The notes below the pieces were generated by a model. That model had not been told where the DNA came from. It worked only from the letters and a program-made list of their open reading frames with translations, and searched no databases. Shown piece by piece: positions 1 through 7,827 of a DNA stretch of 64,000 nucleotides (the stretch's first letter is position 1; the number at the start of each line of letters is the position of its first letter). A program made the position numbers and the translations under genes. The DNA lies in contig NZ_JACGZW010000007.1 of NCBI RefSeq assembly GCF_014145675.1, positions 1 through 64,000 of the forward strand, given 5' to 3'. This DNA is from Amycolatopsis dendrobii. Lineage in GTDB: Bacteria; Actinomycetota; Actinomycetes; Mycobacteriales; Pseudonocardiaceae.

Positions 1-80
1 CCGGACTGGCCAGGCCGAGCTGAACTGGCCGGACTGGCCAGGCCGAGCTGAACTGGCCGGACTGAGCCGAACTGACAGGG
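1..80. repeat. 28-bp tandem repeat, two full copies and a partial third
   Basis: A 28-bp unit beginning CCGGACTGGCCAGG occurs at 1-28 and again, identical, at 29-56. A third degenerate copy starts at 57. The array may extend to the left of the window. The unit is made of CCGGACTG and CCGAGCTGAACTG submotifs that recur in looser form to about 165. Copies abut with no unique spacers, so it is not a CRISPR. No function is apparent. Confidence 0.8.
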
Positions 81-409
81 TCGGGCGGACACAACCGGGA
101 TTGAGCGACGCCATGCTCAGCTGCGCCATGCCGGGCCAAGCCAAGTCGCGCGTGGTTGTGCCGAGTTGGGCCGGACGCCGCCCCGGGCCGGAGCATGTCG
201 CTGTCGGTTGGCGGCCAGACCTTCTGGCTCGGGCTGCCCCGCGCGGAAGTGCGCGGTGACGGGGCAAGCCACTGCCGCCCCGCCCGCAGCGCCACCCGGG
301 CCTGTGCGAGGGGTGCCTGAGCGATCCAGGTGTGCCGGGCCGGTACGGCGCGCACCCGCTGCACGCCGGGCGGAAACCCAGGGCCGAGCTCAGCGCGCCC
401 AGAACAACC
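81..409. other. Gene-free stretch
   Basis: I see no supportable gene here. Short open frames exist on the plus strand but give arginine/proline/alanine-rich shadow-type translations. The region lies downstream of the minus-strand mycoredoxin-like gene and contains degenerate continuations of the leftmost repeat. Confidence 0.5.
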
Positions 410-664
410 TCAGGCAGCCGTCTCCGCGGCCACTGCGGCCTTGACCTCGTCGAAAGTGGGGTTCACCAGCGCAGTCGATCCCACGATCACCGTAGGCACC
501 GTCTCGTTGCCGTTCGCTACCTCGCGGACTCGTTCGGCCGCGCCCGGTTCCTCCCAGATGTTGATTTCCCGGACCGGCAGGCCGCTTTCCAGCAGGGGAC
601 GGCGCAGGGCTGAGCAGAAGCCGCAGCCTGGGCGCCAGTAGAACTCGACTTCGACGTTGCTCAT
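410..664 (-). CDS. Mycoredoxin/glutaredoxin-like thiol oxidoreductase
   Basis: This 84-residue protein has a thioredoxin-fold glutaredoxin layout: an early beta strand, the active site CGFC at residues 14-17, a cis-proline in the TVPTV segment and a C-terminal helix. Actinobacterial mycoredoxins reduce mixed disulfides with mycothiol using a CxxC site of this kind, so that cytosolic role is likely (family knowledge). The ATG at 664 overlaps the TGA of the upstream MBL gene as ATGA, so translation is probably coupled. It could also be a NrdH-like redoxin, but the CGFC site fits mycoredoxin better. Confidence 0.8.
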   Translation of the reverse strand: MSNVEVEFYWRPGCGFCSALRRPLLESGLPVREINIWEEPGAAERVREVANGNETVPTVIVGSTALVNPTFDEVKAAVAAETAA

Positions 665-1437
665 TGTCCGTCCTCCGAAGACGACCGTAGGTACTCCAGT
701 TGTGCGCGCACGCTCGCCTCGGCCGGTGCCCACAGCGCGCGGTCGACGTCGGCGTAAACCACCTCGACCACTTGCCGCGGCGTTGCGTCTTCGCCGAGCG
801 TGCCCAAGGCGGAACGCACCTGATCCAGGCGCTGTTCCCGGTGGGCCAAATACTCCCGTGCGGTGGCGGGGAGATCCGGCAGCTCCGGGCCGTGGCCGGG
901 CAGGCCTGGGGTGCCGTCCGGGAGTGCGATGAGTTTGCGCAGCGAGCGCAGGTAGTCGCCCAGGTCGTGCAGGACCGTCGTGCCTCGGCCGAGGATGGTG
1001 TCTCCGGTCAGGATTTGACCCCCGGCCAGCAGCGACACCGAATCGTCGGTGTGGCCGGGGGTGTGCAGGACGGTGAAGTCCAGGCCGCCCGCCGTAATGA
1101 CGTCACCATCGGCGAAAGGGGGTGCGTCGATGCAGAGCGAAGGGGCGAAAGCCCGGACGGGCGCGCCCGTTTTCGAGGCGAACCAGGGTGCGCCTTCGGC
1201 GTGATCCGGATGGTGGTGGGTCAGCAGGATCAGCTCGACCGGACCGACGGCGGCGAGTTTTTCCAGGTGCTCCAGATCGTGGTAGCCGGGGTCGACGACC
1301 ACCGCGGCAGCGGCGTCGCCGCCGCGCAGCACCCAGGTGTTGGTGCCTTCCAGCGTCATCGTCGAAGGATTGTTCTCCAGCAGCACCGACGCGGTTTCGG
1401 AAACACGGCGCAGGACGCCATAGGCAGGAGCGGTCAC
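661..1437 (-). CDS. MBL-fold metallohydrolase
   Basis: The 258-residue protein carries the metallo-beta-lactamase motif HHHPDH at about residues 74-79, a TPGHTDDS motif, a GDT motif and a late PGHGPE histidine. These supply the two-metal hydrolase site. It resembles the LACTB2-like/Rv3677c group, whose substrates are not settled. The GTG start directly follows the TGA of the Nudix gene, and its own stop overlaps the start of the mycoredoxin-like gene. The three genes are therefore probably one operon read right to left. The substrate cannot be deduced. Confidence 0.85.
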   Translation of the reverse strand: MTAPAYGVLRRVSETASVLLENNPSTMTLEGTNTWVLRGGDAAAAVVVDPGYHDLEHLEKLAAVGPVELILLTHHHPDHAEGAPWFASKTGAPVRAFAPSLCIDAPPFADGDVITAGGLDFTVLHTPGHTDDSVSLLAGGQILTGDTILGRGTTVLHDLGDYLRSLRKLIALPDGTPGLPGHGPELPDLPATAREYLAHREQRLDQVRSALGTLGEDATPRQVVEVVYADVDRALWAPAEASVRAQLEYLRSSSEDGQ

Positions 1438-2262
1438 TCAGGACTCCGAAGTATCGAGGACAACGCGGATGTTCTCGCCGTCCCGGACAAGGGTCGGCAC
1501 GGTCTTCACGATCTCGCGCGGCTCAGCGAGCACCGCGTCCGCCTTGGCGAACTCGGCGAGTTCGACGAGGGTCAGCCAGGTCGGCGGCATCAGCGTGCGA
1601 CGGCCTTCGCGCGCGTCCGCGACTGCCTCGGCGGGCGGTTGCCAACCGGCGGCTGCGGCTTCTGAGGTCGCGCCGTCCGCACGCTGGCCTTCAGGCAGCT
1701 TCGCGACGAAGAAGCGAGTGTCGTATCGACGCTGTTCCTGCGGCGGCGTGACCCAGTGCGCATACGGGTGGAGCAGGTCCGCGCGCAACGTGAGACCGGC
1801 GTCGGCGAGGAAGCCGGCGAGCGAGATTTCCCGTGATTCCAAGGCTTTCCGCGCTTCGTGGTACGGCGCGACGTCGGCGACCACCGAGTCCTCGGTCCCG
1901 GCCAGCAGAACACCGGACTCCTCGAACGTCTCCCGGACCGCTGCACAAACGAGCGCTCGGGCGAGGCTTTCGTCGCAGGTGAACTGCTCAGCCCACCACG
2001 ACGGCGGCGGCCCGGCCCACGCCACGGAGGCGTCGGCGTCCCGCGGATCAACCCCGCCGCCAGGGAACACAGTCATCCCGCCGGCAAACGCCATGCCCAT
2101 GACGCGATGCTGGAGGAAGACCTCCACACCGTCGGACACGTCCCGCAGCAGGATCACCGTGGCGGCGTCCTTCGGGGTCGCCGGCGGGCCATCCGCGTTG
2201 TCCCGGATCGCGATGCCGGGACGGGCGGGGATATCGAAAACGAATTCACGCGGCCGTTCCAC
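1438..2262 (-). CDS. Nudix hydrolase, NUDT7/NUDT19-like
   Basis: The protein has a split Nudix box: a GGGVDPRD segment, then after an insertion RETFEESG, supplying the RExxEExG metal-binding core. The insertion is typical of the coenzyme A/acyl-CoA pyrophosphatase-like branch (family knowledge). I placed the start at the GTG at 2262, giving about 274 residues beginning VERPREFVFDIP. The frame stays open to a TTG at 2322, but that extension looks non-conserved. It is the first gene of the Nudix-MBL-mycoredoxin operon. The nucleotide substrate is unknown. Confidence 0.8.
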   Translation of the reverse strand: MERPREFVFDIPARPGIAIRDNADGPPATPKDAATVILLRDVSDGVEVFLQHRVMGMAFAGGMTVFPGGGVDPRDADASVAWAGPPPSWWAEQFTCDESLARALVCAAVRETFEESGVLLAGTEDSVVADVAPYHEARKALESREISLAGFLADAGLTLRADLLHPYAHWVTPPQEQRRYDTRFFVAKLPEGQRADGATSEAAAAGWQPPAEAVADAREGRRTLMPPTWLTLVELAEFAKADAVLAEPREIVKTVPTLVRDGENIRVVLDTSES

Positions 2263-2359
2263 CCGGGCAACATACCTCGCAATCCGTACGCGTCGCGGAT
2301 TACTTGTGTCACCTCGCGACAATCCGAATCAGCCCGGCCCGCGTCCGGTCGCCCGAAAG

Positions 2360-2410
2360 CCGTGAAGGGCTTCTTGAGGGAATCTGATTCCCTCAAGGAG
2401 CCCTTCACGG
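2360..2410. repeat. Long palindrome, family A (terminator-like)
   Basis: Two 24-nt arms, CCGTGAAGGGCT... and its inverse, pair with one mismatch around a central CTG. It lies 14 bp downstream of the end of the minus-strand gene at 2424-3611 and upstream of the Nudix gene. A related palindrome with the same GTGAAGGGCTCC arm core occurs at 43683-43724. It could act as an intrinsic terminator, but sequence sharing between two unlinked loci suggests a dispersed element. Confidence 0.75.
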
Positions 2411-2423
2411 AACAACAGTGGCG

Positions 2424-3611
2424 TCAGGACCAGTGCTGGTCCCCGCCGGAACGGGACGCGCCGTTGAGCCGCAACCGGGCGGCCTCGGCACGCTCGCGCT
2501 CAGCCAGTTCCTCGTGCAGCTCGCGCAGCAGCGCGCGGTCGCGTTCGGACAGGCTCGGATCGTCCAGATCCAGCGCGGGCAGCTCGACCACCTCGTGCAT
2601 GCTCGGCTTGCCCGCGGCGATCTCGCGACCCTTCTCCGGGTCCTCGGCCAGCGCGCGCCGCAGCTGAGCCACCTCGGACGGAGTCAGGTCCGACGTGCGC
2701 TCGGCACGCGTCTCCGATCCGGCCGTCCGCGGCCGCTCCGAAGAGGCGGCGGGTTCGGCCGCCGGCTCCGGCATCGAGACCGGCTGTGCGGGCACGGCCT
2801 GCACGATCGGCACCACGGGCGCGACCGGCACCACCGGCTCTGCGGCGGCGACCGGTTCCGGCTCGGGCTGACGGTGCCCGTGCCGGCTCGGCGCTTCCGA
2901 GACAGGTTCGGGGACCGGGGCCGAAGCGGGCGCCGGGGCGCTGCGCTGCGGCGTCGGTTCCGGCCGGTAGTCCGGGGCCGAATGCGTGCTGCCGGTGACC
3001 CACACCGGGCTCGCGACGGCACCCGCGGCCTGGTGGTAATCCGACTGCGGGATCCCCGGGCCGCTCACCTCGACGACCGAGCGGATGCCCGCCCGGCGCA
3101 ACGCGGTGTCGACGCGGAACGCGACCGCGGGCGGGTTGCCCTCGGGACCGAGCTCGACCAGCACGACCCGCTGCGGCAGCGCGCCCGGCACACTGCCCGC
3201 CGGGGTGTTGCGCCACACCGCGTGCACGGAACGCACGTCGGGCAGCACCTGCAAGGTCCGGTCGAGCGCCTCGGCGAGACCGAACTCGGGCTGGTTGTCG
3301 CCCGTGAACCGGTGCGTGTGCATCGGCTCGTGGTCGGTGACCAGCAGGTCGTTCGCGAGCGTCGCGTCCGACCGGCTCATCTCGAGCACCAGCGCCAGCT
3401 CGCGCTGTTCGGCCTCGCTCACCCCGATCCGGCCCGCGATCAGCGTGCCGGTGGTGAGTTCCACCGCCTCGTCGATGTGGGCCCGGGCGATCAGTTCCCG
3501 CGCTTCGGTGAGCGCGCTGTCGTCGATGCGGCCCGCCAGGGCCAGCAACAAGTTATGCAGGCGCAGGGGCACCGAGAACCCGTCCATCGGGCCGTCGTGA
3601 ACCTCCACCAT
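2424..3611 (-). CDS. Conserved hypothetical protein with proline/alanine-rich linker
   Basis: I do not recognise this 395-residue protein. Residues 1-205 look globular and include an HTHRFTGDNQPEFGL segment. Residues about 210-320 are a low-complexity Pro/Ala/Glu/Val linker, and the last 75 residues form a charged helix rich in RALL, EELAERE and similar segments. No signal peptide or membrane span is visible. The ATG at 3611 has a GGGAGGAG ribosome site 7 nt upstream. It follows the 3650-4279 gene by 38 bp on the same strand, so the two probably share an operon. The pair lies where mycobacteria have only RidA and MBL genes. Confidence 0.7.
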   Translation of the reverse strand: MVEVHDGPMDGFSVPLRLHNLLLALAGRIDDSALTEARELIARAHIDEAVELTTGTLIAGRIGVSEAEQRELALVLEMSRSDATLANDLLVTDHEPMHTHRFTGDNQPEFGLAEALDRTLQVLPDVRSVHAVWRNTPAGSVPGALPQRVVLVELGPEGNPPAVAFRVDTALRRAGIRSVVEVSGPGIPQSDYHQAAGAVASPVWVTGSTHSAPDYRPEPTPQRSAPAPASAPVPEPVSEAPSRHGHRQPEPEPVAAAEPVVPVAPVVPIVQAVPAQPVSMPEPAAEPAASSERPRTAGSETRAERTSDLTPSEVAQLRRALAEDPEKGREIAAGKPSMHEVVELPALDLDDPSLSERDRALLRELHEELAERERAEAARLRLNGASRSGGDQHWS

Positions 3612-3649
3612 GGCTCTGCTCCTCCCAGCTCGCCTGGCGGCAACGAGCG

Positions 3650-4279
3650 TTAAGCGGCGACAAGTCGATGACCGGCGCCCGCGGCGCCTACGCAGACCAG
3701 CTCGGACTCGGCGAGCGCGGCCCGGTGGTACCCGGGAAGGTCGAAGCGCGGCGGGATGACCTCGACGCTGGGCTCCTCGTCCCCCATGACCCGCAGCACC
3801 CGCTGCAGTTCACCGGTGAGCCGGGGCTGTCCCGCGGTCGCCGTCACCAGCAGGACTCGCTTCGCCCCGCCCTCGCCGGAAGCGCCGAGGCGCCGCCAGC
3901 TCTGCCGTACTTCCCCCACATCCGCGCGTCCACGCAACGTCGCGTGGAGCAAGACGGACACAGAGTCGACGGAGTTCACCCATTCGGGCGCACTCTGCGT
4001 GAATGTGTACCTGGTCTCGGTGACGTCGTCTACCCCCAGGGTGGAACTCACCTGGTGCCAGTCGGCGCCGTGCGGGATCAGACCGGCCACGAGCAGGCGG
4101 TACTCCGCCTGGTCCAAATCGATCCTGTGCTTGAGCAAAGACCTCGGGAGGGTCCGCGCGAGCGTCCCCATCGCGCCTTCGCCGAGCCAGTCGCGGAATC
4201 GCCACAACAACTGGTCCGGCGTGCGGCCGGCGAGCCGCAGCAGCAGTTCGTGCAGGGACTGTTCGATGTCGGGGTCCAT
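3650..4279 (-). CDS. Conserved hypothetical protein
   Basis: This is a protein of about 209 residues that I cannot assign. It begins MDPDIEQSLHELLLRLAGR, has an acidic/helical N-terminal half and ends in a region with VLLVTATAG and ELVCVGAAG strands that could be a Rossmann-like half. There is no signal peptide. The ATG at 4279 overlaps the TGA of ridA (TGATG), and a GTG one codon earlier (4282) is equally possible. Tight overlap with ridA indicates translational coupling and one transcript. Confidence 0.7.
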   Translation of the reverse strand: MDPDIEQSLHELLLRLAGRTPDQLLWRFRDWLGEGAMGTLARTLPRSLLKHRIDLDQAEYRLLVAGLIPHGADWHQVSSTLGVDDVTETRYTFTQSAPEWVNSVDSVSVLLHATLRGRADVGEVRQSWRRLGASGEGGAKRVLLVTATAGQPRLTGELQRVLRVMGDEEPSVEVIPPRFDLPGYHRAALAESELVCVGAAGAGHRLVAA

Positions 4280-4734
4280 CACTCCACCTCCACGATCAGT
4301 TCGACTTCCACCGGCGACGCGATCGGAAGCTCCGCGACGCCGACGGCCGACCGGGCGTGCACCCCGGCGTCGCCGAAGATCTCGCCGAGCAGCTCGGACG
4401 CCCCGTTCACGACCGCGGGCTGGCCGGTGAAGCCCTCCGCGGAGGCGACGAAACCGACCACCTTGACAATCCGGACAACAGAGTCAATGCCGACGAGGGC
4501 GTGCACCGCGGCGAGCGCGTTCAGCGTCGCCGTGCGGGCGTGGCCCTTGGCTTCCTCCGGGCTGACCTCGCCGCCGACCTTCCCGGTCGCGGCGAGCGCG
4601 CCGTCGACGAAGGGCAGCTGGCCGGAGGTGTAGACGTGCGAGCCGGTGCGCACGGCCGGCACGTACGCGGCCAGCGGTGCGGCGACTCCGGGCAGTTCGA
4701 TGCCGAGCTCGGCGAGCCGGTCGCTCCAGGTCAA
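4279..4734 (-). CDS. RidA (YjgF/YER057c/UK114) family protein
   Basis: This 151-residue protein shows RidA signatures: VYTSGQLPFVDG near the start, RTATLNALAAVHALVG in the middle, and a C-terminal RSAVGVAELP followed by VEVELIVE. Family members deaminate reactive 2-aminoacrylate/enamine intermediates. This branch (Rv3678c-like, longer than E. coli RidA) lacks a proven substrate. It starts with TTG at 4734, preceded by GAGGGGGCGGCG. It overlaps the next gene's start and follows DUF4177 by 10 bp, in the same order as the mycobacterial Rv3678A-Rv3678c pair. Confidence 0.85.
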   Translation of the reverse strand: MTWSDRLAELGIELPGVAAPLAAYVPAVRTGSHVYTSGQLPFVDGALAATGKVGGEVSPEEAKGHARTATLNALAAVHALVGIDSVVRIVKVVGFVASAEGFTGQPAVVNGASELLGEIFGDAGVHARSAVGVAELPIASPVEVELIVEVE

Positions 4735-4744
4735 CGCCGCCCCC

Positions 4745-4906
4745 TCAGCTCTTCGGCCGCTTCAGGTACGCGACGTGCTGTTCGCCGCTCGGGTTGGGCA
4801 GCACGGTCACCAGCTCCCAGCCGTCCTCGCCCCACTGGTCGAGAATCTGCTTCGTAGCGTGGATCAGCAGCGGGACGGTGGCGTACTCCCATTTGGTCGC
4901 ACTCAT
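4745..4906 (-). CDS. DUF4177 small protein
   Basis: This 53-residue protein begins MSATKWEYATVPLL and contains the DUF4177 pattern of WEY, a LDQWGEDGWELVTVLP core and a short C-terminal strand. The family is a small beta-rich fold of unknown function. It is the first gene of the minus-strand DUF4177-ridA-unknown-unknown run and faces the divergent membrane-protein/ArsA genes. The mycobacterial Rv3678A occupies the same place. Confidence 0.8.
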   Translation of the reverse strand: MSATKWEYATVPLLIHATKQILDQWGEDGWELVTVLPNPSGEQHVAYLKRPKS

Positions 4907-5032
4907 GACTCGGGAGCGTAACCAAGCGGGCAAGGCCCCTCCGGACCGCCGCCGCCGAAAGCCCGTCACCCGTCCAGGGGAGCGCCGGGCTAGGCCGGGT
5001 GAGTGTGGGTCAGTTCACATCCGATCGTCGCT

Positions 5033-5078
5033 CTCGTGAGTGGCGATCACGGCAAGAACCGCGATCGCCGCTCACGAG
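5033..5078. repeat. Palindrome, family B, in a divergent intergenic region
   Basis: Arms CTCGTGAGTGGCGATC and GATCGCCGCTCACGAG pair with one mismatch around a 14-nt loop. It sits between two divergently transcribed genes (starts at 4906 and 5096), so it is not at the 3' end of any gene. Related palindromes with CGTGAG...CTCACG outer arms occur at 7484-7527 and 19758-19801. Confidence 0.7.
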
Positions 5079-5095
5079 GTCGCTAGCGTGGGCAC

Positions 5096-5344
5096 GTGGA
5101 GACCTGGCGGATCGTCGCGACCGTGCTGCTCGCCGTGGCCGGGGTGCCGCTCGCGCTGGCCGTGATGGCCAAGACGCGGGACCGGGTGAACGATTCGGGC
5201 CAGGTGGCGATCGCGGGCGCGGTCACCCTCACCGGGCTGATCGTGGTGGCAGTGCTCACGCTGACCGTGCTGCCCGGCCTGGTGACCTGGATCGTCGTCG
5301 CGGTGGTCGCCGCTGCGGTCAGCGTCATGATGCTGGCCAGCTGA
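5096..5344 (+). CDS. Small two-span membrane protein
   Basis: An 82-residue protein starting GTG at 5096. It has two hydrophobic helices (about residues 5-25 and 38-80, the second possibly a pair) separated by a polar KTRDRVNDSGQ loop. I do not recognise a family. It precedes arsA1 by 22 bp on the same strand, so it may be cotranscribed, though arsA1 also has its own promoter-like sequence. Confidence 0.65.
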   Translation: METWRIVATVLLAVAGVPLALAVMAKTRDRVNDSGQVAIAGAVTLTGLIVVAVLTLTVLPGLVTWIVVAVVAAAVSVMMLAS

Positions 5345-5353
5345 GCACCGGTT

Positions 5354-5359
5354 TAGTGT
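5354..5359 (+). promoter_or_regulatory. Candidate -10 box for leaderless arsA1
   Basis: TAGTGT ends 7 nt before the GTG start at 5367, which would put the transcript 5' end at or next to the start codon. No -35 consensus is obvious. Confidence 0.35.
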
Positions 5360-5366
5360 TGAGGAT

Positions 5367-6371
5367 GTGACCACACCCTCCGCCGGCTGGACCGACGAGC
5401 TCGCCAGGGCCCGGCTGCATTTCGTCACCGGCAAGGGCGGAACCGGCAAGACCACGCTCGCCGCGGCGCTGGGTCTCGCGCTCGCCCGCAATGGCCGCCG
5501 GGTGCTCTTGATCGAGGTCGAGGGACGGCAGGGCATCGCACAGCTCTTCGACACCGAACCGCTGCCGTACGCGGAACAGCGGATCGCGTCGGTCCCCGGC
5601 GGCGGCGAACTGCGCGCGCTGCACATCGACGTCGAAGCGGCGCTGCTCGAATACTTCGAGATGTTCTACAACCTCGGTTTCGCCGGGCGGACGCTGCGCC
5701 GGATGGGGGCGATCGAGTTCGCCACCACGCTCGCGCCGGGCCTTCGCGACGTGCTGCTCACCGGGAAGATCAAGGAATGCGTCGGGCGCACGGAATCCGA
5801 CGGCCGCCACACCTACGACGCGGTCGTGGTCGACGCGCCGCCGACCGGGCGCGTGGTGAAGTTCCTCGACGTCACCAAGGCTCTCACCGACCTCGCCAAG
5901 ACCGGTCCGATCCGCGGCCAGGCCGACGGCGTCGTCCGGCTGCTGCATTCCGGCGAAACCGCCGTGCACCTCACCACGCTGCTGGAGGAGATGCCGGTGC
6001 GCGAGACCGTCGAAGCGGTGGCCGAACTGGACGGAGCCGACCTGCGGCCGGGCGCCGTGCTGGTCAACCGGGTCCGTCCGCCGCGGCTGCCCGCGCGTTC
6101 GGTGACCGCGGCCGCCGACGGCCGGGTGGACGCCGACCGGGTGCGCTCCGGCCTCGCCTCAGCCGGGCTGAACCTGCCGGAGGCGACGCTCGACGCGCTC
6201 GTGGAGGAAACCGTGGAGCACGCCGTCCGCGTCGCCGCCGAACAGCGGGCCCGCGAACAGCTCGCCGAGGCCGATCTGCCGACGCTGGAGCTGCCGGACC
6301 TCACCGACGGCGTCGACGTCGCCGCGCTCTACGAACTCGCCGAAACGCTGCAGGAACAGGGGGTGCGCTGA
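5367..6371 (+). CDS. ArsA-family ATPase, first of pair
   Basis: A 334-residue P-loop ATPase of the ArsA/Get3 (SIMIBI) class. Walker A is GKGGTGKTT near residue 22. The protein has a VVVDAPPTG switch motif near residue 145, and the rest is helical. No arsenite-binding cysteine triad is visible, so a role in arsenic export is unlikely. Mycobacterial orthologues (Rv3679) form a heteromer with their neighbour Rv3680 and have been linked to redox and metabolite stress (recalled knowledge). It overlaps arsA2 by one base (TGATG), implying coupled synthesis of a two-subunit complex. Confidence 0.85.
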   Translation: MTTPSAGWTDELARARLHFVTGKGGTGKTTLAAALGLALARNGRRVLLIEVEGRQGIAQLFDTEPLPYAEQRIASVPGGGELRALHIDVEAALLEYFEMFYNLGFAGRTLRRMGAIEFATTLAPGLRDVLLTGKIKECVGRTESDGRHTYDAVVVDAPPTGRVVKFLDVTKALTDLAKTGPIRGQADGVVRLLHSGETAVHLTTLLEEMPVRETVEAVAELDGADLRPGAVLVNRVRPPRLPARSVTAAADGRVDADRVRSGLASAGLNLPEATLDALVEETVEHAVRVAAEQRAREQLAEADLPTLELPDLTDGVDVAALYELAETLQEQGVR

Positions 6372-7489
6372 TGGCTGCCGACCCGGCGCTCGACGTCGAC
6401 GCCCTCCTCGACGACCCGGCCAGCCGCGTGATCGTGTGCTGCGGTTCCGGCGGCGTCGGCAAGACCACCACCGCCGCGGCGCTCGCGCTGCGGGCAGCCG
6501 AACGCGGCAGGCAGACCGTGGTGCTCACGATCGACCCGGCACGCAGGCTCGCGCAGGCGCTCGGGCTGCGCGAACTGGGCAATCACCCGAAGCAGGTGCG
6601 GGTCGAAGGCTTCGAGCCCAAGGGCGAACTGTGGGCGATGATGCTCGACATGCGCCGCACGTTCGACGACATGGTGCGCGTGCACGCCGGGCCCGAGCGG
6701 GCCGAGCAGCTGCTGCAGAACCCCTTCTACCAAACCATTTCCACGTCGTTCTCCGGCACGCAGGAGTACATGGCGATGGAAAAGCTCGGCCAGCTCGCGG
6801 CGACCGACGAATGGGATCTGATCATCGTCGACACGCCGCCGAGCCGGTCCGCGCTCGACTTCCTCGACGCGCCGACGCGGCTGTCCACCGCGCTCGACGG
6901 CCGGATGATCCGGCTGCTCACCGGCCCGGCGAAGGCGGGCGGCTGGGGTCTGCGCAAGGTGGTCAGCGCCGGGTTCTCGATGTTCGCGAAGGCCGTGTCG
7001 ACGATCATCGGCGGCCAGTTGCTCGCCGACGCGTCGGCGTTCATGCAGGCCTTCGACAGCATGTTCGGCGGATTCCGCGAACGCGCGCGCAAGACCGCCG
7101 AGCTGTTGCGGTCGTCGGGCACCTCGTTCCTCGTGGTGGCCGCGCCGGAGCCGGACGCGCTGCGCGAGGCGTCCTACTTCGTCGAGCGGCTCGCCGGCGA
7201 ATCGATGCCGCTGGCCGGTCTGGTCGCCAACCGCACGCATCCAGTGCTCGCTCCGCTGTCCGCGACCGAAGCGCTCACCGCCGCGGAGTCGGTGCAGAAC
7301 GCGCCGCTCGCCGAGGCCGTGCTGCGGCTGCACGCCGACCGCGTCGCACTGGCCGAGCGCGAGAACCGGCTGCTGGCGCGCTTCACCCGCGCGCATCCGG
7401 AAGTGCCGCTGACCCGGGTGCCCGCGCTCGCCGGTGACGTGCACGACCTCGAAGGCCTGCGCGACATCGGAGTAAAGCTGACGTCGTGA
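6371..7489 (+). CDS. ArsA-family ATPase, second of pair
   Basis: A 372-residue partner ATPase. Walker A is GSGGVGKTTT near residue 24, and a second signature, IIVDTPPS, lies near residue 151. The family-typical FDxM-like hydrophobic helices follow (FSMFAKAVSTI, FMQAFDSMFGGF), resembling the Get3 client-binding region. It is coupled to arsA1 by a TGATG overlap. Its TGA stop is the first part of a perfect 20-bp-arm palindrome (7484-7527). Probable orthologue of Rv3680. The cargo is unknown. Confidence 0.85.
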   Translation: MAADPALDVDALLDDPASRVIVCCGSGGVGKTTTAAALALRAAERGRQTVVLTIDPARRLAQALGLRELGNHPKQVRVEGFEPKGELWAMMLDMRRTFDDMVRVHAGPERAEQLLQNPFYQTISTSFSGTQEYMAMEKLGQLAATDEWDLIIVDTPPSRSALDFLDAPTRLSTALDGRMIRLLTGPAKAGGWGLRKVVSAGFSMFAKAVSTIIGGQLLADASAFMQAFDSMFGGFRERARKTAELLRSSGTSFLVVAAPEPDALREASYFVERLAGESMPLAGLVANRTHPVLAPLSATEALTAAESVQNAPLAEAVLRLHADRVALAERENRLLARFTRAHPEVPLTRVPALAGDVHDLEGLRDIGVKLTS

Positions 7490-7527
7490 GTGGCTACGCC
7501 GGTTCTCACCGGCGTAGCCACTCACGA
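7484..7527. terminator. Perfect palindrome of family B between convergent arsA2 and whiB4
   Basis: Twenty-base arms TCGTGAGTGGCTACGCCGGT and its exact complement flank a TCTC loop. The arsA2 stop codon is bases 4-6 of the left arm, and whiB4 ends 7 bp to the right. It can serve both converging genes as a terminator or RNA-stabilising hairpin. No T-run follows on either strand. Confidence 0.75.
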
Positions 7528-7533
7528 GCAGGT

Positions 7534-7827
7534 TCAGCCCGCCGCGGCGGCCAGCGCGTCCCGCTTGGCCGCTTCGAGCAGGTCGGTCCAGCTGGTCACG
7601 TCCGGACGACGGCGCAGCAAAGCGCGCCGCTCCCGTTCCGTCATCCCGCCCCAGACCCCGAAATTGATCCGGCCGTCGAGCGCCTCGGCGAGGCATTCGG
7701 TGCGGACCGGGCACCCCATGCACACGGCTTTCGCCCTGTTCTGTTCGGCGCCTCGCACGAACAACCCGTCGGGATCAGCGTCCCGGCACGAGGCATCGAC
7801 CCGCCAGCCAACCTGATTGGTTTGCAT
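7534..7827 (-). CDS. whiB4: WhiB4-type Fe-S redox-responsive regulator
   Basis: A 97-residue WhiB protein with four cysteines, one in ASCRD and three in VCMGCPVRTEC, that ligate a 4Fe-4S cluster. The GVWGGMTERERR turn motif and a basic RRRPD tail for DNA contact follow. The sequence DPDGLFVRGAEQ and the position beside ponA2 match WhiB4 (Rv3681c), an oxygen- and redox-sensing repressor of antioxidant genes in mycobacteria (family knowledge). I chose the ATG at 7827, preceded by GAGGGAGCTGGGGGT. The frame is open upstream, but that part looks non-coding. Confidence 0.9.
   Translation of the reverse strand: MQTNQVGWRVDASCRDADPDGLFVRGAEQNRAKAVCMGCPVRTECLAEALDGRINFGVWGGMTERERRALLRRRPDVTSWTDLLEAAKRDALAAAAG

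Noticed and set aside
1..80. CRISPR array
   Set aside because: The repeat copies abut without unique spacers and no cas genes are in the window.
5367..7489. Arsenic resistance operon
   Set aside because: The two ArsA-type ATPases lack the arsenite-binding cysteines, and there is no arsB, arsC or arsR. The context is the conserved whiB4/ponA2 block.
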